NCBI GenBank assembly: GCA_003990705.1
Contig: AP018318.1
Span: 4,157,501-4,221,500 of the forward strand
Length of the DNA: 64,000 bases
Origin: Nostoc sp. HK-01
Lineage (GTDB): Bacteria > Cyanobacteriota > Cyanobacteriia > Cyanobacteriales > Nostocaceae
Reading direction: 5' to 3'
Shown: positions 11,354-19,489 of the stretch, piece by piece
Numbering within the stretch: position 1 is the first letter of the stretch
Layout of the letters: every line of letters starts with the position of its first letter
Translations under genes and position numbers: made by a program
The notes under the pieces: generated by a model
What the model saw: the letters and a program-made list of their open reading frames with translations, nothing else
What the model was told of the DNA's origin: nothing
Database searches by the model: none

Positions 11354-12999
11354 AATTTCAACGCCTGAAGTAAATTATTTACGGCTGACACAGTTGCTTG
11401 AATTTGTTCAACTTCTGAGGTAGGAGCTTGCTGGACTTTTTCTAAAAAGGTTTCTAACGATTTAATTAAATCCAACTTCGCTGGCTGTAATACAGATACT
11501 TCTGCTGTTGTAGGTGCGACGCTCAAAGTCACTTTTTCAATGATTGGTCGCTCCACAGCGTTTCCATCACCAACAGGTAGCCGCACTGCGGGATCGCCAA
11601 TAATTGTGTAACTCCGAGCATCATTGTTGGCTGTCCACATAGTAGCTATAGCTGAGTCATCAGCTTTTGCACCAAATTTAATTTCTTCTAGTTGAACACT
11701 CAGATCAGAAGAAAGTTCGGCATAACGCTGGTTGAAAAATTCCATAGCCGATCCCACAGGATGTCCTTCCATCAGTCGTTTTAAAGCACTTTGGAAGACT
11801 TGCAACTGCGCTCCAGCCCTCTCCCACATAAAAGAATATCCCCAGGCTCGCTCAACATGACCAACGACAGCTAATGCCCCTCCTTGGGGATGACTCAACA
11901 AACGTCTTGGTAAAGGAGCAACAAAAGCACGCGGAGCAATAGTTGACCTTTCGCTAGTTCCTTTGCGATGGGCAAAATCATCGAATTTGGGAGTACCAGC
12001 ACCATAGCAGGCAAAATGAATGGCGATTAATCCCAGCAAGCGATCGCTTACACCAATGTCATCCGCAGAAAAATAAAAATCTTCGGGAATTTGTTCTCTC
12101 CATTGCATTGGCCCTGGCCAATCTTGGCACAGTAACCCCCCTTGGTGGCGTTCTTGTCGTGGGTCGCCATTGGCAAAACTCATCCCATGACTCGCGGTAA
12201 ACAATAAGCTAGGAGTTTGATCACCACCTAATAATTGCCCTAAGCGAGCCTTTGTAGCCTCTTCTTTGAGGATAGTTTGAATATTCCAGCTTGCTTGGTC
12301 TTGGGCTATCCATTCAGCTAGGGGTTTAATTAGTTGGTCAGCACTGAGTTGAGTTGCTTGGTCGCCACTGTTCCTCACGCCGAAAAAACTAGCATTGCGG
12401 GATAGTGAGAGCTTACCTGTTTCTGCTTCGACAACACTATGAGCATACTGAGCATATTCTTCTAATGTGTCAAAATAAATTCGACCTACCGCATACTGCA
12501 CATCAAGTTGGTACTGAAAGCTATAGGGAATAGTTTCTGGGTCGCCGACAATCAGTAGGTAGTAAGGCATCTTATCAGGGTCGGCAGGCCCTTGCCCTAC
12601 TTGATGACGTGCCAAAAACTTAGTTTTCGTCTCGCCCGGACGATAAGCTTTAACGCCGATGTATTCCTGATAATAATGTTCTTTGTTTTGGGTAGCTTGC
12701 TTTTGACGCAGTTCTAACAATGGACTTAGTGCTTCTCTAATTGCTGGGTCAGCACCATAAGCAAAGATTACTCCCCAACCAGTCTCTGCTAAATTTTTCG
12801 GGTCTACTCCCTCTATGGGTGCATATTCTGGGTCTAGCCCCTTAACATGGATATTTTTCCTTTGGAGTTCGCCCAGAAGCTCTAAATCTATTTCTTCACC
12901 CTGAGCAATTTGAGAAACTTGCATCGGTGTCAGTGGCGGAAGTGAGTACTTACCAGTTGCACCATCAATTCCATTAAAAAATAGCAATTCTTCACTCAT
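11350..12999 (-). CDS. Gingipain/caspase-like (clan CD) cysteine peptidase
   Basis: A 549-residue protein with the signatures of a clan CD peptidase: a strand ending in FTASHG with His271, and a second strand ending in [11 protein letters not shown] with Cys331. This is the dyad layout of C25 (gingipain) and CHAT peptidases. The preceding [14 protein letters not shown] and VGRIY segments are also typical of C25-like domains. No signal peptide is visible, unlike secreted gingipains, so it probably acts in the cytoplasm. It starts 30 bp after the hydrolase gene and overlaps the start of the CHAT-STAND-WD40 gene by 4 bp. It may act as an executioner processed by, or acting with, the CHAT proteases; that is inference. 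Confidence 0.75.
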   Translation of the reverse strand: MSEELLFFNGIDGATGKYSLPPLTPMQVSQIAQGEEIDLELLGELQRKNIHVKGLDPEYAPIEGVDPKNLAETGWGVIFAYGADPAIREALSPLLELRQKQATQNKEHYYQEYIGVKAYRPGETKTKFLARHQVGQGPADPDKMPYYLLIVGDPETIPYSFQYQLDVQYAVGRIYFDTLEEYAQYAHSVVEAETGKLSLSRNASFFGVRNSGDQATQLSADQLIKPLAEWIAQDQASWNIQTILKEEATKARLGQLLGGDQTPSLLFTASHGMSFANGDPRQERHQGGLLCQDWPGPMQWREQIPEDFYFSADDIGVSDRLLGLIAIHFACYGAGTPKFDDFAHRKGTSERSTIAPRAFVAPLPRRLLSHPQGGALAVVGHVERAWGYSFMWERAGAQLQVFQSALKRLMEGHPVGSAMEFFNQRYAELSSDLSVQLEEIKFGAKADDSAIATMWTANNDARSYTIIGDPAVRLPVGDGNAVERPIIEKVTLSVAPTTAEVSVLQPAKLDLIKSLETFLEKVQQAPTSEVEQIQATVSAVNNLLQALKL

Positions 13000-13029
13000 A
13001 ATTTGGCTATTCCTTGATTTTTGATGAAT

Positions 13030-14346
13030 TCAACTAGCGAGTACAGCTTGCCACACAGCATGAGCTACTTCTGGTTTAGCTATATCATTATGAGCGCCCA
13101 CAAATATTCCATCGCTAGTATCACATATATATTGAGTGCTATCTAAGTTGTAGACTTTACCTGCGGCAAACTGATAGTTTTCATTCACAGAAAGCATTTT
13201 CACATCTACAATTTCCAAACCAGGGCCACGAGCGCCAAAAGTACCCAATGCGCCAAATTTCGGAAATTCCATAGGGTCAAAAACTATTTGCTGGCGAATT
13301 CCCGCAGCCAGAGGATACATCATCCCAACAGCTTTGTCTAACTGCGTTTGGGTAGTGATAATCGGCCCAGCAACTTTATGATTAGCGATGATGGAATGAA
13401 AGTAACCTGGACGACCTGGTAAAACTGGGATGTCTGCACAATAAGACCACAGTGATAAAGCACCTTGGATTAAAGCTACAGAATTAACTGGGCGGATTAA
13501 AGTACCGTGACCACTAGAGCCTGCTAACATAGCGGAGACAACAATACATCCAAAACTGTGCCCCATAAGATGAAATCGCACAGTATTTGCAGTTGCTTTT
13601 TGAAGTTGTGTTAGTAACTCAAAACCGCCAGTTTCCCCAATTTGACGCGCTCTATCTTTCATTTTCCAAAAAGATAGAACTCGTAGAGGCATCAAAATTC
13701 CATTTAAGTCGAACTGACCAAAATTAACTGGTTCTGCTTTGGTAGCTTCAAATATACCTTCTGGATCAAAAGAAAAGCGATCGCTCCCTGGTGCTGCTCC
13801 TTCACCATCATTACCTAAACCCGATTCTCGGTTCAAAACTTCGTAGGCTTGACGCACCTCTAATGGCATATACTCAGGTGCAATATCTTCCATTGCTGCT
13901 TGGAAAATTGTTTTGAGTGCCTGTCTAGAAATTTCTGTATCAGCAATCCTCTGAGCATACTGCTCAATTAAGCTCTCTAATGAAGAAGTAGATGTTGGAT
14001 CAAAAGACACAGAATTACTCAGTTCTTCATTACCCCAAGGCAAACTCGGCCAATATAAACCAATTAAAAGTGGGTGAAATTCTGGGCATACTTGTTTGAT
14101 TTGTGCAATATCATTTAAATTGTTGTGCATTGCACCTATCCATTTGTTATATTGCTGCCGCGCTCCAGCAACATCACTCATCCAACCATGACTAAATATA
14201 AAAACATCTGTGATTCGCTCACAAGATAAGATATCTAATATCTTTTGGCTCATCTTTCCTTGATGTTCATTACGTTCATTACCTTGCTCATCAAAGGGGA
14301 TTAAATAATACTGTAATGAAGTTTCAATGATTGTTTCAATTGACAT
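13030..14346 (-). CDS. Alpha/beta-hydrolase (lipase/esterase-like)
   Basis: A 438-residue alpha/beta-hydrolase. The oxyanion-hole region is VFIFSHGW (about 48-55), the nucleophile elbow is GHSFG with Ser264, and a late histidine (His419 in VGAHND) fits the catalytic His. A long insertion lies between the first strands and the elbow. No signal peptide. A clear ribosome site TTGGAG precedes the ATG, matching the one before the 60-residue gene upstream. Being encoded directly with three caspase-fold proteases suggests an effector hydrolase, for example on membrane lipids; the substrate cannot be told from sequence. Confidence 0.78.
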   Translation of the reverse strand: MSIETIIETSLQYYLIPFDEQGNERNEHQGKMSQKILDILSCERITDVFIFSHGWMSDVAGARQQYNKWIGAMHNNLNDIAQIKQVCPEFHPLLIGLYWPSLPWGNEELSNSVSFDPTSTSSLESLIEQYAQRIADTEISRQALKTIFQAAMEDIAPEYMPLEVRQAYEVLNRESGLGNDGEGAAPGSDRFSFDPEGIFEATKAEPVNFGQFDLNGILMPLRVLSFWKMKDRARQIGETGGFELLTQLQKATANTVRFHLMGHSFGCIVVSAMLAGSSGHGTLIRPVNSVALIQGALSLWSYCADIPVLPGRPGYFHSIIANHKVAGPIITTQTQLDKAVGMMYPLAAGIRQQIVFDPMEFPKFGALGTFGARGPGLEIVDVKMLSVNENYQFAAGKVYNLDSTQYICDTSDGIFVGAHNDIAKPEVAHAVWQAVLAS

Positions 14347-14469
14347 ATAAATTCTCCAAAAAAATCAATTAAATATTTAATTTAAAAACCAAACAATATT
14401 AAATTTATCACTTAAAATAATAATCTAATGGACGAGTAACAAAAGTTTTATTACTCATCCCACTCAACT

Positions 14470-14652
14470 TTACAGGCCAATAGCCCCGACTACAACTTCT
14501 TTATCTGGATTTCCCTGAATATACTTCAGCACAATCTGAACGCCTATTCCCTGCTGACGCACAGCAATTTGATAGTGATCTGGGTTTAGATCTTTATTGT
14601 TTTCTTTAATAAAATCAAATAGTTTAACTAAGTTAAATTGGGTGTTGGACAT
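14470..14652 (-). CDS. 60-residue protein, first gene of CHAT-STAND operon
   Basis: The protein begins MSNTQFNLVKLF and has no family I recognise. I chose the internal ATG because it has a strong ribosome site (TTGGAGAATACTAAA before the ATG) identical in form to that of the next gene; an ATG seven codons upstream lacks one. It is mainly one amphipathic helix followed by a beta hairpin and ends in VVVGAIGL. It lies 123 bp upstream of the alpha/beta hydrolase on the same strand. Small constant components like this accompany many STAND/protease conflict systems, so an adaptor or regulator role is possible but unproven. Confidence 0.6.
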   Translation of the reverse strand: MSNTQFNLVKLFDFIKENNKDLNPDHYQIAVRQQGIGVQIVLKYIQGNPDKEVVVGAIGL

Positions 14653-14807
14653 TTTAGTATTCTCCAAATTCATTAATAACCAAAAAAAGCGTTTTTTTGG
14701 TTGTTGCTTTTCTATAAATCAGAATAGTTCAATTTTTTTTTATAGAAAATCTATATAACTCATATTGTTTCAAGTAAAGTTCATCTAAAAACTCATAATA
14801 AAATAAG

Positions 14808-14937
14808 CAGGACTTACGCAACGCCGATAACGTCATTGCGACCGGAACGAAGTGTAGAGAAGCAATCCCAGCGATAGGGAAGATTACTTCCCTATCGGTC
14901 GTAATGACGGAGTTACGTTATTTTTGCGTAAGTCCTG
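14808..14937. mobile_element. MITE-like element with 14-bp inverted repeats and 5-bp duplication
   Basis: The 130-bp element starts with CAGGACTTACGCAA and ends with the exact inverse TTGCGTAAGTCCTG. It is flanked by the direct repeat ATAAG (14803-14807 and 14938-14942), a likely target-site duplication. The interior is itself palindromic (GTCATTGCGACCG against CGGTCGTAATGAC), so the transcript would fold into a long hairpin. It has no coding capacity. It sits between the CHAT-STAND operon and fdxN. A lone half (TTGCGTAAGTCCTAG) occurs near 18.19 kb. Confidence 0.85.
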
Positions 14938-15102
14938 ATAAGTTCAAGTTGTATATAGGACTAGGACTAATTTTATCTCAAGCTTTGAAGCGAGCTGATA
15001 AAAGAGTAAGAGTGTTAGAGCAGTAATTTTTTAGTTTAAGGAAAGACTGGAATAGCACTACTCCCTAGAGCATTCAAGTGCAGTAGACCTCAAGCAAGGT
15101 TT

Positions 15103-15420
15103 TTAGTTAGATAGCATAAACTTCTTTGAATAACAGTCAAACCAACGTTCCCAATAATCTTGTTTTTTTGTTAATTTCCCTATAATGCGGTTATATTTAG
15201 CAAACCAGCTTTCCCAATAATCGTTTGTCTCTTTAACGCAACCATCACAAGTTGGGCAACCAGCTTTACATTGAGGCACGGTATGAATACTACCGACACA
15301 ATTTGTGCAAAGTTCGCTGTCAATCCAGTGGCGGGTGCCTTCTACTTTAATTGCGCCAGTGGGGCATACAGACTCACAGAGATTGCAAGAAATACACTGG
15401 CTGGTAATCTTATAAGCCAT
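15103..15420 (-). CDS. fdxN: Ferredoxin FdxN, 5' part with altered C terminus
   Basis: A 105-residue bacterial-type ferredoxin with two 4Fe-4S cysteine sets (CISCNLCESVCP and CTNC...CKAGCPTC) and the family's DYWE-WF repeats. FdxN supplies electrons for FeMo-cofactor synthesis and normally sits between nifB and nifS. From memory of the family, Nostocales FdxN continues about 14 residues beyond the CYSxKF motif, whereas here it ends KFMLSN and stop. A TATTC pentamer lies exactly in the CYS codons. No nifS or nifU follows. I infer that the gene is interrupted, probably by a developmentally excised element. It lies 100 bp downstream of nifB. Confidence 0.85.
   Translation of the reverse strand: MAYKITSQCISCNLCESVCPTGAIKVEGTRHWIDSELCTNCVGSIHTVPQCKAGCPTCDGCVKETNDYWESWFAKYNRIIGKLTKKQDYWERWFDCYSKKFMLSN
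15128..15132 (-). other. Candidate fdxN-element recombination site (TATTC)
   Basis: On the coding strand the fdxN codons for Cys-Tyr-Ser read TGTTATTCA and contain TATTC, the 5-bp site at which XisF recombines the fdxN element in Anabaena sp. PCC 7120 (established knowledge). The reading frame diverges from the family within a few codons after it. The partner copy, fdxN 3' end and xisF are not in this window, so the assignment is inference. Confidence 0.5.
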
Positions 15421-15441
15421 GATTATTCTCCTTGCGAATGA

Positions 15442-15490
15442 GGTGATAGGTGAGAGGTGATAGGTGAGAGGTGACAGGTGAGAGGTGATA
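15442..15490. repeat. Heptanucleotide tandem repeat (STRR), seven units
   Basis: Seven perfect-length units of GGTGA(T/G/C)A lie between nifB and fdxN. Heptameric short tandem repeats of this kind are typical of heterocystous cyanobacteria. The fdxN ribosome site (GGAGAA just before its ATG) is outside the array. Confidence 0.85.
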
Positions 15491-15520
15491 AAAAATTATC
15501 TGTAACCTGTCACCTGTTCC

Positions 15521-16969
15521 CTATTCCCTATTTCCTAATTCTTTGACGTACTGTTCGTAAAACTCTAAAGCAACTTTCTCGATTACGTCGTAAGCTTCAA
15601 CGGTCTGTATGCCAGCTTCGTGCAATTTTTCTTTGGGACAGTTGCCAATCTTGGAAACCAATACTGCTTTACAATCTGCAATTGTCTTCATGATATTCTC
15701 TGCGGTGGCTGCTTCACCGTATCCACCTTGACAATATTGATCTATCTTGCGGTGACTAACGAAACGAACTTCGTTACCATCAACTTCGTAAACTTGGAAT
15801 TCTTTGACATGACCGAAGTGTTGGTTAACTAATCCGCCGCCTTTGGTTGCCACTGCAACTAAGATTTTAGGATTGTTTGCACTTTGCTGCTTGCCGGCTT
15901 TTGCCTTTTCTTTGGCTGCTTTGATTTCTTCTCTAAATTTCTCAATACCTTCGTGAACTTCTTGGCGCTTGCTGAAATCATACTCTGGAGCCATTTCCAA
16001 GAAATTCTCTTTGGTGAATTCTTGGCTGCGGTCTTCACCCAACAAACCAATAGCATCTGCACGGCATTGACGGCAGTGGCGCATCATTTTCATGTTGCCA
16101 GCACACTGGTCTTGAACTGATTTGAGTTCTTTTTGTGAGGGGCCGCGTTGACCTGTTAAGCCGAAGTGTGTACCGTGTTCTGGTGCAGAAATCAAAGGCA
16201 TGATGTTGTGCAAGAATGCACCACGCTCACGAATTGCTTTGTTGACTTCAACTAAGTGTTGGTCGTTGATTCCGGGAATCATTACGGAGTTGACCTTGCA
16301 CAGAATATCGGCTTCTCTCAAAGCTTGTAAGCCTTCTAACTGCTTTTCGAGCAGAATTTTGGCTCCTTCAACACCTCTGTAACGCTTGCGCTTATAGTGA
16401 ACCCAAGAGTAAATCTGCGCGCCGATTTCTGGGTCGATGGTATTTAGGGTGATAGTAACGTGATCTATATTTAATTGTTTAATGCGATCGATGTATTCAG
16501 TTAGCATCAAACCGTTAGTTGATAAGCAAAGCTTGATATCTGGTGCTTTGTCTGCAATCAACTCAAAGGTGCGGAATGTTTTGTCTGGGTTGGCTAGAGG
16601 GTCGCCAGGGCCAGCGATTCCCAAAACTGTCATTTGGGGAATTTTGCCTGCGATAACCAACGCTTTGTGTGCTGCTTCTTCCGGTGTCAGTAACTCGCTC
16701 ACTACACCAGGACGGCTTTCGTTGGCGCAGTCATATTTGCGGTTGCAATAGTTGCATTGAATGTTGCAAGCAGGTGCAACTGCAACGTGCATTCTCGCGT
16801 AATGGTGGTGAGCTTCTTCGCTGTAGCAGGGATGTTTAGCAATACGTTCTTGGAGCTTTTCGTCCATTTCCACGGTGGCGCTGCTTTTGCTGTCGCATCC
16901 GCAACCACCAGATTTTGCTTGGGTAGGTGTCGATTCAGTAACGGAGGAGCCTGTAACCTGTGGTGTCAT
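15521..16969 (-). CDS. nifB: Nitrogenase cofactor biosynthesis protein NifB
   Basis: A 482-residue radical SAM enzyme that makes NifB-co, the Fe-S-C precursor of FeMo-co. The radical SAM motif CNIQCNYC supplies Cys68, Cys72 and Cys75. An N-terminal GGCGC segment and [21 protein letters not shown] are diagnostic. The C-terminal region from about 365 ([19 protein letters not shown]) is the NifX-like cofactor-binding domain. I use the ATG that gives MTPQ; a TTG four codons upstream is less likely. fdxN follows. A long upstream region carries repeats shared with the nifP promoter. Confidence 0.97.
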   Translation of the reverse strand: MTPQVTGSSVTESTPTQAKSGGCGCDSKSSATVEMDEKLQERIAKHPCYSEEAHHHYARMHVAVAPACNIQCNYCNRKYDCANESRPGVVSELLTPEEAAHKALVIAGKIPQMTVLGIAGPGDPLANPDKTFRTFELIADKAPDIKLCLSTNGLMLTEYIDRIKQLNIDHVTITLNTIDPEIGAQIYSWVHYKRKRYRGVEGAKILLEKQLEGLQALREADILCKVNSVMIPGINDQHLVEVNKAIRERGAFLHNIMPLISAPEHGTHFGLTGQRGPSQKELKSVQDQCAGNMKMMRHCRQCRADAIGLLGEDRSQEFTKENFLEMAPEYDFSKRQEVHEGIEKFREEIKAAKEKAKAGKQQSANNPKILVAVATKGGGLVNQHFGHVKEFQVYEVDGNEVRFVSHRKIDQYCQGGYGEAATAENIMKTIADCKAVLVSKIGNCPKEKLHEAGIQTVEAYDVIEKVALEFYEQYVKELGNRE

Positions 16970-18305
16970 TGAATTTCGCAAATGTCGGTGGACTAAGCTG
17001 CCACTGTGGGAGATGCCGTTGCTATTTTTATTGCCCTAGTAGAATGGAAGTCACGGCCATCACACTGCCCGCAGGAGTGCATCCTTTGGTTGTAGCAAAG
17101 CCACTTAGTGGGCAACTTCGCTGATGATGGCAGGCTATGAATCCTTGTGTTTCGGCTGGTGTGTGTCAACTTTGAGGTTTTGGGTAGAGTTGGTGTGTAC
17201 AGCCGCGACTTCGATTCACCGAGGCATGGTGCTATCTCATCCCTCCACTCACTTTTGGCTCGTTGTTTTGTTTCGAGTCATTGGTGATTGGCGATATATG
17301 ATTTATAGCAGCCGTTTTTTAGCTCGACTGAAGTTACATTTGGATAGAATTTATTGGATTTATTAGATTTGTACTCAAATCTGCAAACCTTGATATTGAG
17401 CTATAAAAAAGTTTATAAATTTTATTTTTGGGTAGGGGTTCTAGTATTTTTAGGTCAGGGTTCTTGTATTTTTAGAGTGGGGTTTAGGATTTCTTTGTAC
17501 TCAGCTATAACCCAATATCAGCAAAGCTTTGAGGCTGTTTGCTGCTGATTTCGGGATACAAAAAATTGTACTCAACCCCTCACAAATCTTGCCAAAAATA
17601 GCGATTGCTTAAGGATTTAAGGGGGAAAAACTGGAGTAGATTCGTAGGTACTACTCCAGATACGTGCGAAATTCAATTCTGTATACAACATATCATTTTT
17701 TTTTAGAGAAAAATGTAATTCACATTTTCTTAATTTTTGTCAGTTTAATGAAATTAAATCGCACTGAAAAGTATGATAATGTTGGGTTTCGCGGTTTTAT
17801 AAACTAGCCAAATTAATGAATATTATTTGCAAAAATTAATTTTTTTATATAAAAAGTAAAATATTTTGATATTGAAATTGCAGCATATCTAACAGATAGC
17901 ACAAAAAGTTAATTACGTCACAAATGAAGGGCGATCGCCAGACATCGCCAGACATTGCCACAAGAGGTTAGTATTTGTACTCCGCAGTGGTCAGGTATTT
18001 ACTCACAAGAAAACCACTTCCTTTCCCAAACAGATTTACAGGAGGAATGTTAATAGAACTTACACACCAAAATTATTTGTGGGGATTGGTTGTGGTGCAT
18101 ACTTTTGACTGCACTCAGTAACGGATATAGGGTGTAAGGGTTTTGAATATCTTCTTACACCCTGCTCTAAAACCTTAATTTTTCGTTTTTTTGCGTAAGT
18201 CCTAGTTAAGAAGGCATTCCCGAAAAATAATGATAATATGGTTGTTTTATTTTTACTGTTGGTTTAAGTACTACATTTTTCTACGTAATATTGTTGGGAT
18301 AAAAT
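16970..18305. other. Long intergenic region between nifB and gmd
   Basis: About 1.3 kb with no convincing gene; the short open frames have no coding signature. It holds the nifB leader and regulatory block (17.37-17.57 kb), an inverted repeat CTGGAGTA/TACTCCAG near 17.63-17.66 kb, a very AT-rich stretch around 17.7-17.9 kb, and a solo half of the CAGGACTTACGCAA element near 18.19 kb. No tRNA or rRNA is seen. Confidence 0.6.
17369..17576 (-). promoter_or_regulatory. nifB upstream regulatory block shared with nifP
   Basis: Read toward nifB, three GAGTAC sites (complement of GTACTC at 17568, 17497 and 17371) flank tandem 22-bp units with core AAATACTAGAACCCCTACC (17429-17490). The proximal site continues as TTGAGTACAA, then TAATAAAT and CAATAAAT. 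The same order and similar spacing (71 and 126 bp here; 74 and 118 bp at nifP) occur upstream of nifP. CnfR (PatB) is known to activate nifB and nifP in cyanobacteria, so this is a plausible CnfR element. Confidence 0.6.
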
Positions 18306-19271
18306 ATGCAGAAGAAAGCACTTATTTGTGGTGTATCAGGGCAAGATGGGGCTTATTTAGCAGAGTTACTATTAAACCGGGGATACATTGTCTGTGGGAC
18401 TTCACGAGACGCACAGATGTCCTCGTTTCATAATTTAGTGCGCTTGGGCATCCGTGATCAAATTAAACTAGCATCTGTGGCGTTGACTGATTTTCGTAGT
18501 GTCTTGCAGGTTTTGACAAAGATTCAGCCTGATGAAGTGTACAACCTAGCTGGACAAAGTTCTGTGGGTTTGTCTTTTGAACAGCCAGTGGAAACTTTAG
18601 AGAGTATCGCTACTGGAACTTTGAATTTATTAGAAGCTATTCGTTTTATTGGTGCGCCGATTAAACTTTATAATGCTGGTTCTAGTGAGTGCTTTGGGAA
18701 TACGGGTGAACAGCCAGCAGATGAAGATACCCCATTTCGTCCGCGCAGTCCTTATGGTGTGGCTAAAGCTACGGCTTTTTGGGAAGTCGCTAATTACAGA
18801 GAAGCTTATGGTTTGTTTGCTTGTTCTGGTATTCTATACAACCATGAGTCGCCGTTAAGACCAGAAAGATTTGTAACTCAGAAAATTATTTCTGCGGCTT
18901 GTCGTATTGCTCAAGGAACTGATAATCATCTTTATTTGGGAAATCTGTCGGTGCGTCGGGACTGGGGTTGGGCTGCGGAGTATGTGAATGCGATGTATTT
19001 AATGTTGCAACAAGAACAACCTGATGATTATGTAATTGCTACTGGCGAGACATCAAAATTAGAGGACTTTGTAGCGCAGGCTTTTGCTTGTGTAGGACTA
19101 GACTGGCAGGAATATGTAACTACTGATAGTAGTTTATTACGACCTACTGATATTGTAGTTGGCAGAGGCAACCCAGCGAAAGCAAAAGAAAAGCTGGGAT
19201 GGCAAGCACAATACACAATGAAAGATGTAGTGCGAATGATGATAGAAGAGAAGCAAAAAGATTATTTGTGA
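18306..19271 (+). CDS. gmd: GDP-mannose 4,6-dehydratase
   Basis: A 321-residue short-chain dehydrogenase/reductase of the extended GMD family, converting GDP-mannose to GDP-4-keto-6-deoxymannose for fucose or rhamnose-type surface sugars. The NAD(P)-binding motif is GVSGQDGAYL, the catalytic region GSSECFG, and the SDR Tyr-Lys pair is in SPYGVAKA. The substrate-binding NHESPLRPERFVTQKI and LGNLSVRRDWGWAAEYV are GMD hallmarks. The length is close to the short cyanobacterial form. It is monocistronic: the next gene starts 218 bp on. Expected use is exopolysaccharide, envelope or heterocyst polysaccharide synthesis. Confidence 0.93.
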   Translation: MQKKALICGVSGQDGAYLAELLLNRGYIVCGTSRDAQMSSFHNLVRLGIRDQIKLASVALTDFRSVLQVLTKIQPDEVYNLAGQSSVGLSFEQPVETLESIATGTLNLLEAIRFIGAPIKLYNAGSSECFGNTGEQPADEDTPFRPRSPYGVAKATAFWEVANYREAYGLFACSGILYNHESPLRPERFVTQKIISAACRIAQGTDNHLYLGNLSVRRDWGWAAEYVNAMYLMLQQEQPDDYVIATGETSKLEDFVAQAFACVGLDWQEYVTTDSSLLRPTDIVVGRGNPAKAKEKLGWQAQYTMKDVVRMMIEEKQKDYL

Positions 19272-19283
19272 ACTTAGCTTTGG

Positions 19284-19323
19284 CGCAAAGAGGCATTTTT
19301 AAACTACAATTCTTTGCGCCTCT
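19284..19323 (+). terminator. Hairpin downstream of gmd
   Basis: GGCGCAAAGA is mirrored by TCTTTGCGCC with a loop of roughly 18 bases soon after the gmd stop. There is no clear U tract after it, so it could be a processing or termination hairpin or part of an interspersed repeat. Confidence 0.4.
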
Positions 19324-19489
19324 ATGTGAGATATGATTTTAGTCAATTTATTTAAGTAAATTATAGTGATTTTTGGCGATCGCCTTTTTTTTGCATCGCT
19401 GAGGTTAAATCATCCTAAATTCGCCCATGCTGGCTGAGACTGGTGTATATACTCATACTTAAACAATACACTAGGCGATCGCAGTTCTT

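Noticed and set aside
15421-15520. Heptamer repeats between nifB and fdxN as a transcription factor array
   Set aside because: Heptamer arrays of this sort occur at unrelated places in the window (cysT start, sbpA end, after the AAA ATPase), so a nif-specific function is unlikely.
17124-17548. Short plus-strand open frames upstream of nifB
   Set aside because: They run through the shared nif regulatory block, have odd composition and no ribosome sites, so I treat the region as noncoding.
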